From the NCBI RefSeq assembly GCF_018687715.1, contig NC_056766.1:27747433-27811432 (forward strand): 64,000 bases of DNA. The letters are read 5' to 3'. Origin of the DNA: Carya illinoinensis. Its lineage: Eukaryota > Streptophyta > Magnoliopsida > Fagales > Juglandaceae. Of the stretch, positions 1 to 10,723 are shown in pieces (within the stretch, counting starts at the first letter, position 1; every line of letters begins with the position of its first letter). Both the position numbers and the translations under genes were made by a program. The notes beneath the pieces are model-generated. The model did no database searches and was not told the DNA's origin. It saw only the letters and a program-made list of their open reading frames with translations.

Positions 1-838
1 TAGTTTTTGGTCATGTTGTTTCATCTAGGGGAATTGAGGTAGATAAAGTGAAAGTTGATATTATTCAATCTTTACCTTATCCCACTAGTGTGCAAGAAGT
101 TTGTTCTTTTATTGGACATGCAGGTTTTTACCAAAGATTCATCAAGGACTTCTCCAAAATAGCATTAGCCCTATGCAAGTTGCTAGAAAATGATGTGGCT
201 TTTGAGCTCGATGAGCATGTAAAAAGGCATTTGATAAGCTGATGGAACTATTGACTTCTATCCTAGTTATCTAGCCCCATGACTGGAACTTTCCTTTCGA
301 GATAATGTGCAATGCAAGTGATTATGCAATAGGCATTGTTTTGGGTCAAACAGTTGGAAAAACATCTCATGCCACTTATTATGCTTCAAGGACTTTGAAT
401 GATGCCCAGAGAAATTACTCTACTACTGAAAAAGAACTTTTAGCTGTTGTTTTTGCTTTAGAAAAGTTTCAATCTTATTTGCTTGGTACTAAAATCATTG
501 TCTACTCTGATCATACAGCTCTTGAGTGAATTTGATTTGGAGATCAAAGACAGAAGAGAGACAAAAAATCGTGTCACGGATCATTTGAGTTGTTTAGTTC
601 ATATGGAGGATGAGCTTCGTCTGAAGGAAAAGTTCCCTGACGAACAATTGTTCTCTGTGAGTGTGACATTACGTTGCTATGCAAATATTGTAAATTATTT
701 GGTTACTAATATGTTACCTCCTAGTTTGTCTAAGGTTCTAAGAGATAAGATCAAGAGTGATGCCAAATACCATATGTGGGATGACCCATACTTATATAAG
801 CATTGTGCAAGTCAAGTGATAAGAAGGTGCGTTCCTCC
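1..838 (+). pseudogene. Ty3/gypsy pol fragment (RT end, RNase H, linker)
   Basis: Remnant of a retrotransposon polyprotein entering from the left edge. Bases 1-240 read as the end of reverse transcriptase (FIGHAGFYQRFIKDFSKIA). Bases 305-525 are RNase H, with the acidic residues visible in [22 protein letters not shown] and YSDHTAL. Bases about 520-838 are the linker before integrase (FPDEQLF, ANIVNYLVTN). The pieces lie in different frames. Right after the RNase H motif YSDHTAL an internal deletion of roughly 70 bases, judged against the related element at 2831-12016, removes the segment before the EFDLEIKD motif. Integrase is missing because homology stops at about 838, where unrelated antisense coding DNA begins. 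The motifs are of the Athila/Tat branch. It is a non-functional relic. Confidence 0.85.
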
Positions 839-2825
839 TTGACACCAGCTAGCACTCACTTCACTTCAGCCTTCTTATCCTTGCTCCTCTTAGCATCCTC
901 CCTCAAGAACTTCTTTCACTTCCTCAGGTCCTCGACCTCCTCAATCAGCCTGTCATACTCTGTGGAAAGGACCTTAATCTTCCAACAGGCCTGGCGTAGT
1001 ATATAGTGACTGAGAGTGGCTAGGCATTCGAGCACCCTATTCATCTCCTCGACCTCCTCATGTTCCTCGACGACCAAGCCCACCAGTTGCTCTACGGCCT
1101 GCAATGTGAGGGCCTGTTAGAAGTGGAAAGAGAAAGGCTCAAGGAGTGAGTAAGGTGTAAAAAAAGTACCTGGGCAAAGAGTGGTCATAGCTTCCTGGCC
1201 TCCCGTTGGATTTCTTCAACTGACAAAGCTCGGGCCAGGGGTTTGGCTCGTCCTTGCCATGGCATGAGAGGAGAGGCCAACATGCCCCAACTGCCATGAA
1301 GGCCCTGGCACATCCTGCATGGATTCCACAAACGAACCCAAGCTAGAGACTTCTAGTGTCATGACCCCCCTGCTTGGGAGCCTGCTCCTCCAGCACTAGC
1401 CCTTTAGGAATTGAGGAATGAGAGGGGGGTTCTTTAGGAGTCACAAGCTCCTCGTCAGTTGGGGGCCTCTCACCAGTTGCATGGTGAGCCACATCCCCCA
1501 CCGAATCCAAGCCTCCCAACAAGAGAGTTTGTTGAGACAACCTTTTCTGAGAGGTAAGGTAGGAGTCCACCACCGACTCTTAAGAATAATGCGTAGAAGA
1601 TGATCAGGGCCAATTCATCATCGTCACATAGCTCCACAACAAAGTGTGAGCTCTGGTAGGCCTCCTCATGACCCTCAGGTTAGCGAAAGAGGTAAGGGGG
1701 GCCCAACCCAAACACTCGGAGAAGTGGTGGGAGCAACTTCTTCTTGGCTCCTGACCCCAGTAACAGTCGAGGGAGCATCGGGTGTGGCCTCCTACATGAG
1801 CGTGTCCTCAAAGGACATGAACGGCTCCATTGTCTGAGCCCCTCGAGGTGTGAGATTAATAAAGGTGTTGAAGAAGATAGCCTAGAGATCATCAGCATCA
1901 TTTTCCTCCTCGAACATGAACTCCGATTGAATTGGTAGAGTGGCTAACATCATGCATGCCCCCTACCCCCAGGAAGGAAGTGGTCCCTAAAGTCATGCGT
2001 GACCCCCGGTCCACACCCCTTGTCCACACCCTGGGACCCCCGGTCCTTGCTTCTTGACCCCCTGTGGGAACAAGTGAGTCTGGATTCCCTAGCCCCACCC
2101 CGGGGACAGTCTTCTCCACTACGAGATCCACCAGCCTCACGTCAGGGAACCTCGCCGACTTCAACACAACATACCTTTGGCCGCTTCCCCCTGCTGCTAG
2201 AGGGACTGGAGGAACGCTTTTGGCCACAAGGTGACAAGGAGCTGCCCAAGAAGTCTCAAACGATCAGGCACGGTCAAGTAGCTCCCAATGTTGAGGTCGA
2301 AGAGGGCCAGGTCAATCCCTGAGTCAAGAGGGTTGGCTGACACCCAAGATAGCACTATCACTAACCTGGCCTTCTCCTTCCAGGACATAATGATGGACAA
2401 GCTCTTAGAGAGCAAGACGAATGCCTAGATCACCCTAACTGGGTACTCCTGGATTCCCCATCACAACCCCAAGCTCGAGACAAAGAAGTACCTCTAGGAC
2501 TAGTCTTTGATGCTTGAGTGTCGCTACTTGAGGTTGGCTGTCCATTGGCAGGGGATGCAGGCATGGAAGCTATATATACTCCAGTTAAGGCGCATCACGT
2601 GGTACACGAACAAGAACTCCTAGGCTGTCAGATTGGGATACTATTTAGCAAAGGAGCTGAGCACCCTCTGGTAAATGATGTAACTAGCCACCAGGAGCTG
2701 CTAGGCGTTTGGATGAAGCAGGGTAGGGGCCAATCCCAGGAAGTTGAGAACACTGTGAACAGGGCTATAAAATGGGAGGTGAAGCCCGGTGCCAACATTA
2801 GCACGAAGAGGCCCACAGAGGATGC
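839..2825 (-). pseudogene. Antisense gypsy-type transposase-domain ORF, degenerate
   Basis: On the minus strand the stretch next to 2830 reads ILCGPLRANVGTGLHLPF, then SVLNFLGLAPTLLHPNA. This is the usual start of the plant 'putative gypsy type transposon' domain (PF04195 type). It is followed by an in-frame TAG and then, in shifting frames, recognisable later parts (VPDRLRLLGQLLV; a charged coiled-coil-like end around 916-1104 with EEHEEVEEMNRVLE). In the Tat branch of Ty3/gypsy such proteins are encoded antisense between pol and the 3' LTR, which fits a plus-strand pol to the left. The upstream half of this ORF and a minus-strand TATA box lie beyond the Athila-like insertion, at 12022-12380. 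Many stops make it non-functional. The family call rests on motif memory, not a search. Confidence 0.55.
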
Positions 2826-3015
2826 CATCCTGATTGAGCTGAAGTATTGCATTTTTAATGCTTTTGGAACCAATATATATTAATTCTTTCATTACTTTAT
2901 CATTGGTTTTATATGGAAAAATGAATAAATCAAAGTTGTGATTTTAATTGATTAAAAGCATGAATTTCTGCTCTAATTTTATCAACTGTTGATTAATATG
3001 GTTTATGGTACATAT

Positions 3016-3303
3016 CGCTCGAGCGGCGGCTTTTGGCCACTCGAGTGAAGTCAGGCAGATTCAAACACTCGACTTCCGCTCAACAGTGGGCTCAAGCGAG
3101 TTGCAGGAAAAGAGATCGCTCGAGCGGAGGCATTTGGCCGCTCGAGTGAATTCTGGCAGAGTCGAACGCTCGATGTTCGCTCGACAGTCTGCTCGAGCAA
3201 ACTTAGGCAGAGTCGAACGCTCGATGTTCACTCGACAGTCCGCTCAAGCGAACTTAGGCAGAGTCAAACGCTTGATGTTCGCTCGACACTCCGCTTGAGC
3301 GAA
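3016..3303. promoter_or_regulatory. 51-bp palindromic tandem array in U3
   Basis: Unit starts at 3167, 3218 and 3269 are exactly 51 bases apart; degenerate units precede them from 3016. Each unit has the form CGCTCGA-N3-TCGCTCGACA-N4-GCTCGAGCGA followed by ACTTAGGCAGAGTCGAA, so each holds a self-complementary CGCTCGAGCG core and half-site copies. The array ends about 40 bases before the TATA box. The same 51-bp unit occurs in the unrelated copia LTRs at 25855 and 32348. That it acts as a promoter element is inference from position. Confidence 0.85.
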
Positions 3304-3343
3304 TATCGTATTTTACAAATCAGGGTTTATTCCGCCGTCAGAG

Positions 3344-3353
3344 TATATAAATA
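3344..3353 (+). promoter_or_regulatory. LTR TATA box
   Basis: TATATAAATA, conserved in the 3' LTR at 11162-11169 region, about 40 bases after the CGCTCGAGCG array. Likely the core promoter of the genomic transcript. Confidence 0.65.
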
Positions 3354-4195
3354 ATTTTTTACATCTTATGGCCGACTCTTGGCTGGGAAAACTCAGTTTT
3401 GAGTAGAGAAACACTGAGAATTCATTATTTTCCATTGATTTTCATTCAGATTTGGAGAGGAGGATTCATACAATCAATCATTCACGCAGCTACACAATTT
3501 CCACTGGATCATTCGCTCACACTGCAGCAGATTGAAGAATTCCTTGAGGGGTCCAATTGACACTGCAGCTCAGCCTCCTCCACCACTTTGAATCTTCATC
3601 TCCATTCAATTGGCTTGATCTTTTCAATTCCCTACTTGCTATTTCATTTTAGTTTTGAGTTTCTGAATTATTTTGGAGAATTTTGATTTAGACGTTTGAG
3701 TAAGTTATTTGTTATTCATTTAATTCATGTTATTTATTTTTATCATTTCGTTAAGCTTTCATTTTAATAGTAATTACAATTACTGTGGTTTAATTTGAGA
3801 ATTTGTGATTTGAATACAATGATGAACCCTAGAACATTGATTTTGGGGCTTTTCAATTTTCAGTGCATGTTTTGTCAATTACTTCCTAATTTAGTTTAAT
3901 TCTTAATTTAGTTTTATTAATTTCTGAGTTTAATCTATTAGTCCTTTACATTCCGATTCGACAATCAAAATCCAAAAATATGAATCTAGTCCAAGACTAC
4001 TGTCCTCTCCCATCCATTGCACATACCATCATTTTATTTTCTCTTTGTGAAGTTTTTCATCCTTTTCAACGAGTTTGATTTCTAAGTAACTTTCCCTGAG
4101 GAGACGATCTAGGAATTTATTCCTAATTATTACACGACATCCTCCTGCACTTGGGATAGCTTTAGTGCTACTCATTTTTGAGTGAGTCAAGTTTT

Positions 4196-4213
4196 TGGCA
4201 CCTTTGCCAGGGA
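4196..4213 (+). other. Primer binding site (tRNA-Asp type)
   Basis: Six bases after the LTR end lies TGGCACCTTTGCCAGGGA. The complement of the plant tRNA-Asp 3' end is TGGCGCCGTTGCCGGGGA, so 15 of 18 positions match. Two of the three mismatches are G-to-A changes and the third is G-to-T. Confidence 0.8.
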
Positions 4214-4273
4214 AAGTATTTTAGCTTAAATTTAAACTCGTTATTTTTGTTATGCTCTTTAAACTGATGTTTC

Positions 4274-5863
4274 ATGTCATGGGTGAGGGACAGTTCAAAT
4301 AGGTTGCATAGAGTCACATCGAGTGTTAAGAGTAGTATACACAGTTTGGAGATAGATAGCTCTTCTGTCTTTTCTATTAGTGAGTCAAGTGAAGAAATTG
4401 AAATTGAACCAGAAAACATGGCTGCACTTGCACCACTCACTCTTAAGGATTATTTGCAACCCACTCGCACCACTACACCTTCATGCATTGTTTTACTTGA
4501 TAATGTATCTAATTTCTCTATTAAGCATGGTATGATGTTAGTGATACCTCAGTTCCACGGGATGGATTCTGAGAGTCCTTACCAACACTTGACAGATTTT
4601 GAGTTGGCTTGCACTACTTTTATCACTAGGGCTGTTACTGATGAATTCATTAGACTTCGTTTATTTCCTTTCTCTTTAAAGGATAAAGCGAAGATTTGGT
4701 TTAATTCTTTGAGGCCTAATTCTATTTCTAGTTGGTCTGATATGCAGCGTGAATTCTTACAAAATTTTTTTCCTTTTCAGAGAACTCAGTTTTTGCAAGA
4801 GCAAATCAGTCAATTCAATCAGAGACCTGATGAGACCTTTCAGGCCAGTTGGGAAAAATTTAAGGATTTGATGAACATCTGTCCACATCATGGTTTTGAA
4901 TCTTGGAGGTTGGTGAGCTATTTTTACATTGGTCTCACTCCAGAATGCAAACAGTTTGTTCAGACAATGTGCAATGGGGAGTTCTTCAGCAAGGAACCTG
5001 ATGAAGCACTATCATTTTTTGACTACCTTGCTAAGAGCGCACAACAGTGGAACACTCGTACTGATCGAGTTTCATTAGCAGCACAACCACTAAGGGCTAT
5101 TTCTAGAGGGGGTAGATATGAGCTTAAAGAAGACACTGATGTTCAAACCCGAATAGCTGCATTGACTAGAAGACTAGAGTTCATGGAAATGGAAAAAGTG
5201 AAGGCTGTGAAAGTAGTAGAGGCATGTTCTATATGTGCTGATTCAAACCATAAGACCCAAGACTGCCCGATTATGCCAGTATTTCAAGAAGGTGGGTCTG
5301 AGCAGATGCAATCAGCTAACTGGGTTAATAGAGCACAGAATCAGCCTTTCTCCAACACATATAATCCGGGGTGGAGGAATCACCCAAATTTCTCATGGAG
5401 CAATGATAAGCCTGGTCGGTCCCCACCACCTCAGCAACAGCCATTTAATCAGGGTGCTCCTCAGCACCAGTATCCGCCATATCAGAATCCTCAGAGCTAT
5501 CCTTATGTAGCTCCTCTTGGATTTTAGCCTCATGTAGCTGCATAGAGTTCTCAGCCTTCATCATCTGCAAAGAAGACTCTAGATGACAGTATGGCTCAGA
5601 TGGCCAATACACTTCAGCAATTCATGTAGATTCAGGCCACCACAAATAATCAGAACACTCAGGCCATAAATGAGTTGCGAGGCACTATTAATAAGATGAA
5701 CACAACCTTGAGCACCCTAGAGAAAGGGAAATTTCCAGCACAGCCTCAGCCTAATCCTCAAGTATACAGGCAGCAACAACAGCAAGTGCATAATGTCTCA
5801 GGGGATGTTATTGAGACAGCGAAGGCAGTTCTTACTTTGAGAAGTGAGAAGGAAGTTCCCTAA
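4274..5863 (+). pseudogene. gag: gag, capsid-nucleocapsid, with premature stops
   Basis: Structural protein that would package the retrotransposon RNA. The first open segment gives 417 residues. ALAPLTLKDYLQPTRTT lies near residue 50, followed by the plant retrotransposon gag domain around residues 95-215 (LRLFPFSLKDKAKIWFNSL, RPDETFQASWEKFKDL, CPHHGFESW). A CCHC zinc knuckle (C-x2-C-x4-H-x4-C, CSICADSNHKTQDC) lies at about residues 318-331, and then a Pro/Gln-rich tail. The same frame continues through TAG at 5525, 5543 and 5627 to a TAA at 5861, with coding-like sequence in between, so these are later mutations. A start further in at MAALAP (4418) is also possible. Confidence 0.85.
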
Positions 5864-5869
5864 CCAGAG

Positions 5870-6734
5870 ATGCCTATAGACACACAGGTAGTTGGTCCTA
5901 CACCTGAAGATATAACAGAGACTAATGAAGTTGAGAAAGAATCAGAGGTAGTGAGACCAGAGCTGAAGAAGCCTGTGAGTGTAGATGTTGAAGGACTTGT
6001 GCACAGTGAAGAGGAAGCTAAATGTGAAGAAGAAAGCTTTCCTAACGGAGCAAGTTAGTGCATTGATATTGAGTGAGACTCCTCAGAAGTTTAGAGATCC
6101 CAGTTCTCCTAACATTTCTATTATGATTGGTGAATCACGCATTGGGAGAGCTTTACTTGATTTGGGGAGTAGTGTGAACTTGCTACCATTCTCAGTATAT
6201 GAGTAGTTGGCATTGAGTAAGCTAAAAAAGACCTTCATCATGCTACAGCTGGCTGACAGATCAATTAAGGTACCGACGGGTATTGTAGAGGACGTGTTGG
6301 TCCAGGTGGACAAATTCTACTACCCAGTGGATTTTGTGATTCTTGACATGCAGTAGCCAGTCTCCACTATTTACCAAGCTTCTATCATCCTAGGAAGACC
6401 ATTTCTAGCTACATTAAATACATTGATCAATTGCAGAAGTGGAGTTTCAAAGCTTACCTTTGGGAACATGGCATTTGAGTTGAACGTTTTCAACGCTTGC
6501 AAGATACCAGCACATTTTGATGACACAAGTGATTTGAATGCTGTGGAGAGTTTGACACCAACAGATTTTATTTGCTCAACTTCTCCCTTCTCTGATGATG
6601 ATTATATTTTTTAGACACCTGAATTTTTACTTGATGAGAAAATTGATCATATCAATGAAGATGACTTTGATTTTTTTGATTGTTTTGTAGATTCTTCGTT
6701 ATCACTTGAAGTACAATTTGTGGGAGCAAGATGA
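5870..6734 (+). pseudogene. Retrotransposon protease and linker, broken
   Basis: Aspartic protease that would cut the gag-pol polyprotein. After an acidic linker the frame shifts near 6030-6060. From there a retropepsin-like core appears: IGRALLDLGSSVNLLPFSVY at about 6140-6203, with DLGSS in place of the usual DTGA/S active site, as in other Athila/Tat elements. Later come a strand-like stretch (RSIKVPTGIVEDVLVQVDKF) and ASIILGRPFLATLNT, the conserved end of the fold. In-frame stops occur at 6204 (TAG), 6354 (TAG), 6612 (TAG) and 6732 (TGA). The domain order is that of a normal pol; the product cannot be made from this copy. Confidence 0.82.
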
Positions 6735-6767
6735 AAACCCCAGTTTGAAGCTCTACCACCACCAGAC

Positions 6768-8047
6768 ATGCTTAAATCTTCAGAGGAAGAAGTTCCCCAG
6801 TTGGAACTGAAACCACTTCCTCAAGATTTAAAGTATGTGTTCCTTGGTCCTGAAGAAGGCACTTTTCCAGTGGTGATTTCCTCAAAGCTAAATCAGAAGG
6901 ATGAAGCCCAGTTGATTGCAGTATTAAGGAAGCATCGAGGCGCAACTGGTTGGACAATAGCTGACATCAAAGGCATTGATGCCGCTGTATGTACCCACAG
7001 AATCCATATTGAAGACGATGCTAGACCAGTTCATGATGCTCAACGTAGGCTCAATCCTACCATGAACGAAGTTATGAAAGAGGAAGTGCTTAAGCTACTC
7101 GTAGTAGGTATCATTTACCCTATCTCAGACAGTAAGTGGGTAAGTCCAACTCAAGTGGTACCAAAAAAATCTGGTTTGACTGTCATAAAAAATGATAAAA
7201 ATGAGTTGATTCCAACTAGAATGGTTACTGGCTGGAGAATTTGCATTGACTATAGAAAACTTAATTCAGCCAGTAGGAAGGATCATTTTCCTTTACCATT
7301 CTTGGATCAAATTTTGGAAAGAGTAGCTGGTAATGCATATTATTGTTTCTTGGATGGCTATTCTGGTTATTATCAAATTGCTGTAGCGCCTGAGGATCAG
7401 GAGAAAACCACTTTCACCTGTCCTTTTGGCACTTTTGCTTTTACTAGAATGCCTTTTGGTTTGTGTGATGCTCCAGCTACTTTTCAGAGATGCATGATGA
7501 GTATTTTTCTGACATGATTGATGATATTTGTGAAATATTCATAGATGATTTCTTTATTTTTGGAAAGTCCTTTAAGAGTTGTTTGCATAATTTGGCACGT
7601 ATTCTCCAGAGATGTGAGGAAAAAAATCTTTTACTTAATTGGGAGAAATGCCAATTTATGGTCACTCAGGGCATTGTATTGGGGCATATTGTTTCTTCTG
7701 AGGATATAAAGGTTGACAAGGCAAAGATTGAATTAATATCTAAACTTCCTAGTCCTAAGACGGTTAGGGATATTCGTTCTTTTCTTGGTCATGTTGGCTT
7801 TTATAGGCGGTTTATTCAAGGGTTTAGTTCTATTGCAAAACCTTTGTACACTCTTTTACAAAATGATATTGAATTTGTTTGGACTGATGAGTGCCAAAAA
7901 TCTTTTGATACCCTTAAGAAATTGCTTAGCACTGCACCTATTGTGCAACCTCCGCAGTGGGACCTTCCCTTTGAGATTATGACAGATGCTAGTGACTATG
8001 CCTTAGGAGCTGTTTGGGGCAGCGGGTGGATAATAGGCCATTTGTGA
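6768..8047 (+). pseudogene. pol: Reverse transcriptase and start of RNase H, frameshifted
   Basis: RNA-dependent DNA polymerase of the Athila-like element. Bases 6768-7505 encode the fingers and palm: GIIYPISDSKWVSPTQVVPK, WRICIDYRKLNSASRKDHFP, FLDGYSGYYQIAVAPEDQEK and MPFGLCDAPATFQRCM. A frameshift close to 7505 moves the reading to a second frame, which continues with the catalytic FIDDFFIF (FxDD form of YxDD) at about 7540, then SFLGHVGFYRRFIQGFS and the first RNase H aspartate in [11 protein letters not shown] (about 7980). A second frameshift falls at about 8010-8030. All palm motifs are present, so decay is mainly by frameshift and stops. Confidence 0.9.
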
Positions 8048-9692
8048 TTTATTATGCTAGTAGAATCTTGAATGATGCCCAGAAAAATTATACCACTACT
8101 GAAAAAGAATTGCTTGCAGTGGTTTTTGCACTTGATAAATTTCGGACTTATATTATTGGTTCTCCTGTTACTATTTTCACTGACCACTCTGCTCTTAAGT
8201 ATTTGTTGGCTAAGAAAGATGCAAAGCCACGTTTGATTCGCTGGATTCTATTACTTCAAGAGTTCAACATCAACATTAAGGACAAGAAAGGAGTTGAAAA
8301 CGTGGTAGCTGACCACCTCTCTAGATTGTCATCATCTCCTTCTTCAAATGTCAGCCTTCCTCTTGATGATAGTTTCCCGGATGAGCAGCTGTTTGTGGTT
8401 GATAGAGCTCCCTGGTATGCTGACATAGTCAATTATCTGGTGACCGAGCGAATGCCTTCTGAATGGTCCACCCAAGATAAGCGTCGGTTTCTCTCTGAGG
8501 TACGATACTTTTATTTTGATGATCTATATCTTTTTAAGTATTGTTCGGATCAATTGATTCAAAGATGTATTCCTGATGATGAGTTTTCTTCGGTTTTGAG
8601 ATTTTGTCATATGGGTGCATGTGGTGGTCATTTTTTAGTAAAGAAAACAGTTTCAAAAATTTTGCAAAGTGGTTTTTACTGGCCTTCCATGTTTAAAGAT
8701 GCTTATAATTTTTACAACGCTTGTGAGCCTTGTCAAAAATTAGGATCCATTAGCAAAAGAGACATGATGCCTCTTTCCCCTATTCTGACTTTAGAAATTT
8801 TTGATTGTTGGGGAATAGACTTCATGGGACCTTTTCCGGTTTCTTTTGGAAACACATATATTCTTTTAGCTGTAGATTATGTTTCAAAATGGGTGGAGGC
8901 CATTGCTTGCAAAAAAAATGACCATCATATTGTCCTGAAATTTTTGCAATCTTTGTTTGCTCGTTTTGGCATGCCAAAAGTTATTATAAATGATGGGGTT
9001 CTCATTTTTGCAATAAACCATTTTCTACACTTGTGAAGAAATATGGTATCACACACAGATTTTCTACCCCTTATCACCCTCAAACAAATGGGCAAGCTGA
9101 ATTGGCAAACAGAGAGATAAAAATTATTTTAGAGAAAACCATCAAGCCTAATAGGAAAGATTGGTCGGTTAAACTTCTTGATGCTTTGTGGGCAGCTTTT
9201 AAAACAAATCTAGGGATGTCTCCTTATCGATTAGTTTATGGTAAAGCTTGTCATTTACCTGTTGATATTCAGCATCGAGCTCTTTGGGCCATAAAACATG
9301 TTAACATGTCACTTGATGAAGCTTCAGAGTTGAGAAAATTGCAAATCAATGAATTGGATAAAGCTCGTCGGAATGCTTATGACAACGCTCAGATTGCAAA
9401 GGAACGCATGAAAATTCTGCATGATCAGAAAATTCATCCAAAGCATTTCACACTTGGCCAGGAAGTTCTTCTTTACAACTCTCGCTTGCACATTTTTCCT
9501 GGAAAGTTGAAATCTCGATGGAGTAGGCCGTACATTGTAAAGACCGTTCATCCTTATGATGCGGTAGACATTGTCAATTCGAAGAATGGTAATAGCTTCA
9601 CTGTCAACGGACAACGTCTAAAGTCATTTTTGAAGGTCTTTGATCCACATGAAGAGATTTTGCTTGTGCAAGATCCCAGGGAAGTGTTTTGA
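8014..9692 (+). pseudogene. pol: RNase H and integrase, frameshifted
   Basis: RNase H continues with [20 protein letters not shown] and [11 protein letters not shown]. The linker ([23 protein letters not shown]) is followed by integrase. Zinc-binding region: [10 protein letters not shown] ... CEPCQKLG at about 8600-8740. Catalytic core: first aspartate in [11 protein letters not shown] (8820), second in IINDG (8992), glutamate in [16 protein letters not shown] (about 9100). A one-base deletion in the G run at 8995-8998 shifts the frame just after the second aspartate; the other part opens at 9033. The C-terminal part ([28 protein letters not shown]) is intact to 9692. No chromodomain follows, which separates this element from the chromovirus at 45294. 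Confidence 0.9.
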
Positions 9693-10723
9693 TTTGTTTC
9701 TCATTCTTTACAGTTTTCTTTACTTGCTTTGTTTTTATTTGTTCTTTTGCATTGATTTTATATTTCATGTTGTTTGTTTGTTTTGCTTGTTTTTTTTTTT
9801 CTGTGCACTTTGTTTTCTTTCGTTCGACTCATTAAGGACCATGTCTCTCACTAGTTGGAGGGTAGCATGTGTGCACAGTTTTAAAAAAATATATATAAAA
9901 AAATAAAAAAAATAAGATTTTTGAAATTTGAGCATCTTGGTGGAGTAGTTGAGCGGAATCATTTGTGAAGATTTATTTTCAAGCTTAAACATAGAGCATG
10001 ATTTTTGATGCATCATATTTTGTTGATATGTGGCTTGAAACACCAGGATGTTATGCTTATTGAGATGAAACTTGATAAAATTTTTGTAAAACGAAAGGCA
10101 AATTTTGAAGGACATTTTGCACATACTTACGCTTGTAGTGTTCCTTCTTTACCATTCATTGATTTAACACTGGAGAAGTAAACTGCAGGACTACCAAGCC
10201 ATGCCAAAAAGAAAAAAAGAAAAAAAAAAAGAGAAAAAAAAAACAAAAAGAAAAAAAAGAGAGAGAAAAAAGGAATAAAGGCAACTTAGTGAACTTTCCT
10301 AAATAAAAAGGGTTAGAAACAGTTACCCAAGACTTTGGGGGTTGAGTGTCCAACCTTTAAAAATAGAGTTGGCGTGAAAACTGCTAGTCCCTTGGGCTTT
10401 GAGGTAGTTAGAATCAGCAATGATTAATCTTAAGGTTGAAAAATCCTATGGCAAATCATGGCTAGTAATAAGGAACACACAACCGGTCTAGCTCCACACA
10501 CAAATTTGAGTTCTGAGACATTTGCCTTAATTCTATGTGAAAGATTGTTGAGATAGTCTTGGTGGGTGTAACCCTTGGGAGTTGAGTAGTAACGTGTCAC
10601 TTTTGTGAGAATTCAGAATTGTGTTTGATTGTTTTTGTTTGAATTTCGATCTTTATGCAATATTCATCTCAATTAATTTTCACTATTTTGCTCAAGGATT
10701 AGCAAAATGCTAGTTGGGGGCTG
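9693..10723 (+). other. 3' non-coding region and polypurine tract
   Basis: No ORF with recognisable homology. It contains an A/AAG-rich purine stretch at 10203-10275 and ends in the polypurine tract around AGTTGGGGG (10712-10720), immediately before the 3' LTR. In Athila elements an envelope-like ORF often sits here; I see none. Confidence 0.6.

Larger units (their letters stand above)
2831..4189 (+). repeat. 5' LTR of the Athila-like element
   Basis: Begins TGATTGAGCTG and ends GAGTGAGTCA; the same ends occur in the 3' copy. U3 carries the CGCTCGAGCG-rich array (3016-3303) followed by a TATA box. The array has three full 51-bp units against two in the 3' LTR, which accounts for most of the 66-bp length difference. 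Confidence 0.93.

Noticed and set aside
1343..2415. Several plus-strand open frames in this stretch
   Set aside because: Shadows of the degenerate minus-strand gypsy-type ORF; no homology on the plus strand.
9640..10353. Phe/Cys- and Lys-rich open frames after integrase, considered as an envelope-like ORF
   Set aside because: They are translations of T-rich or A-rich non-coding DNA; no transmembrane-plus-ectodomain layout.
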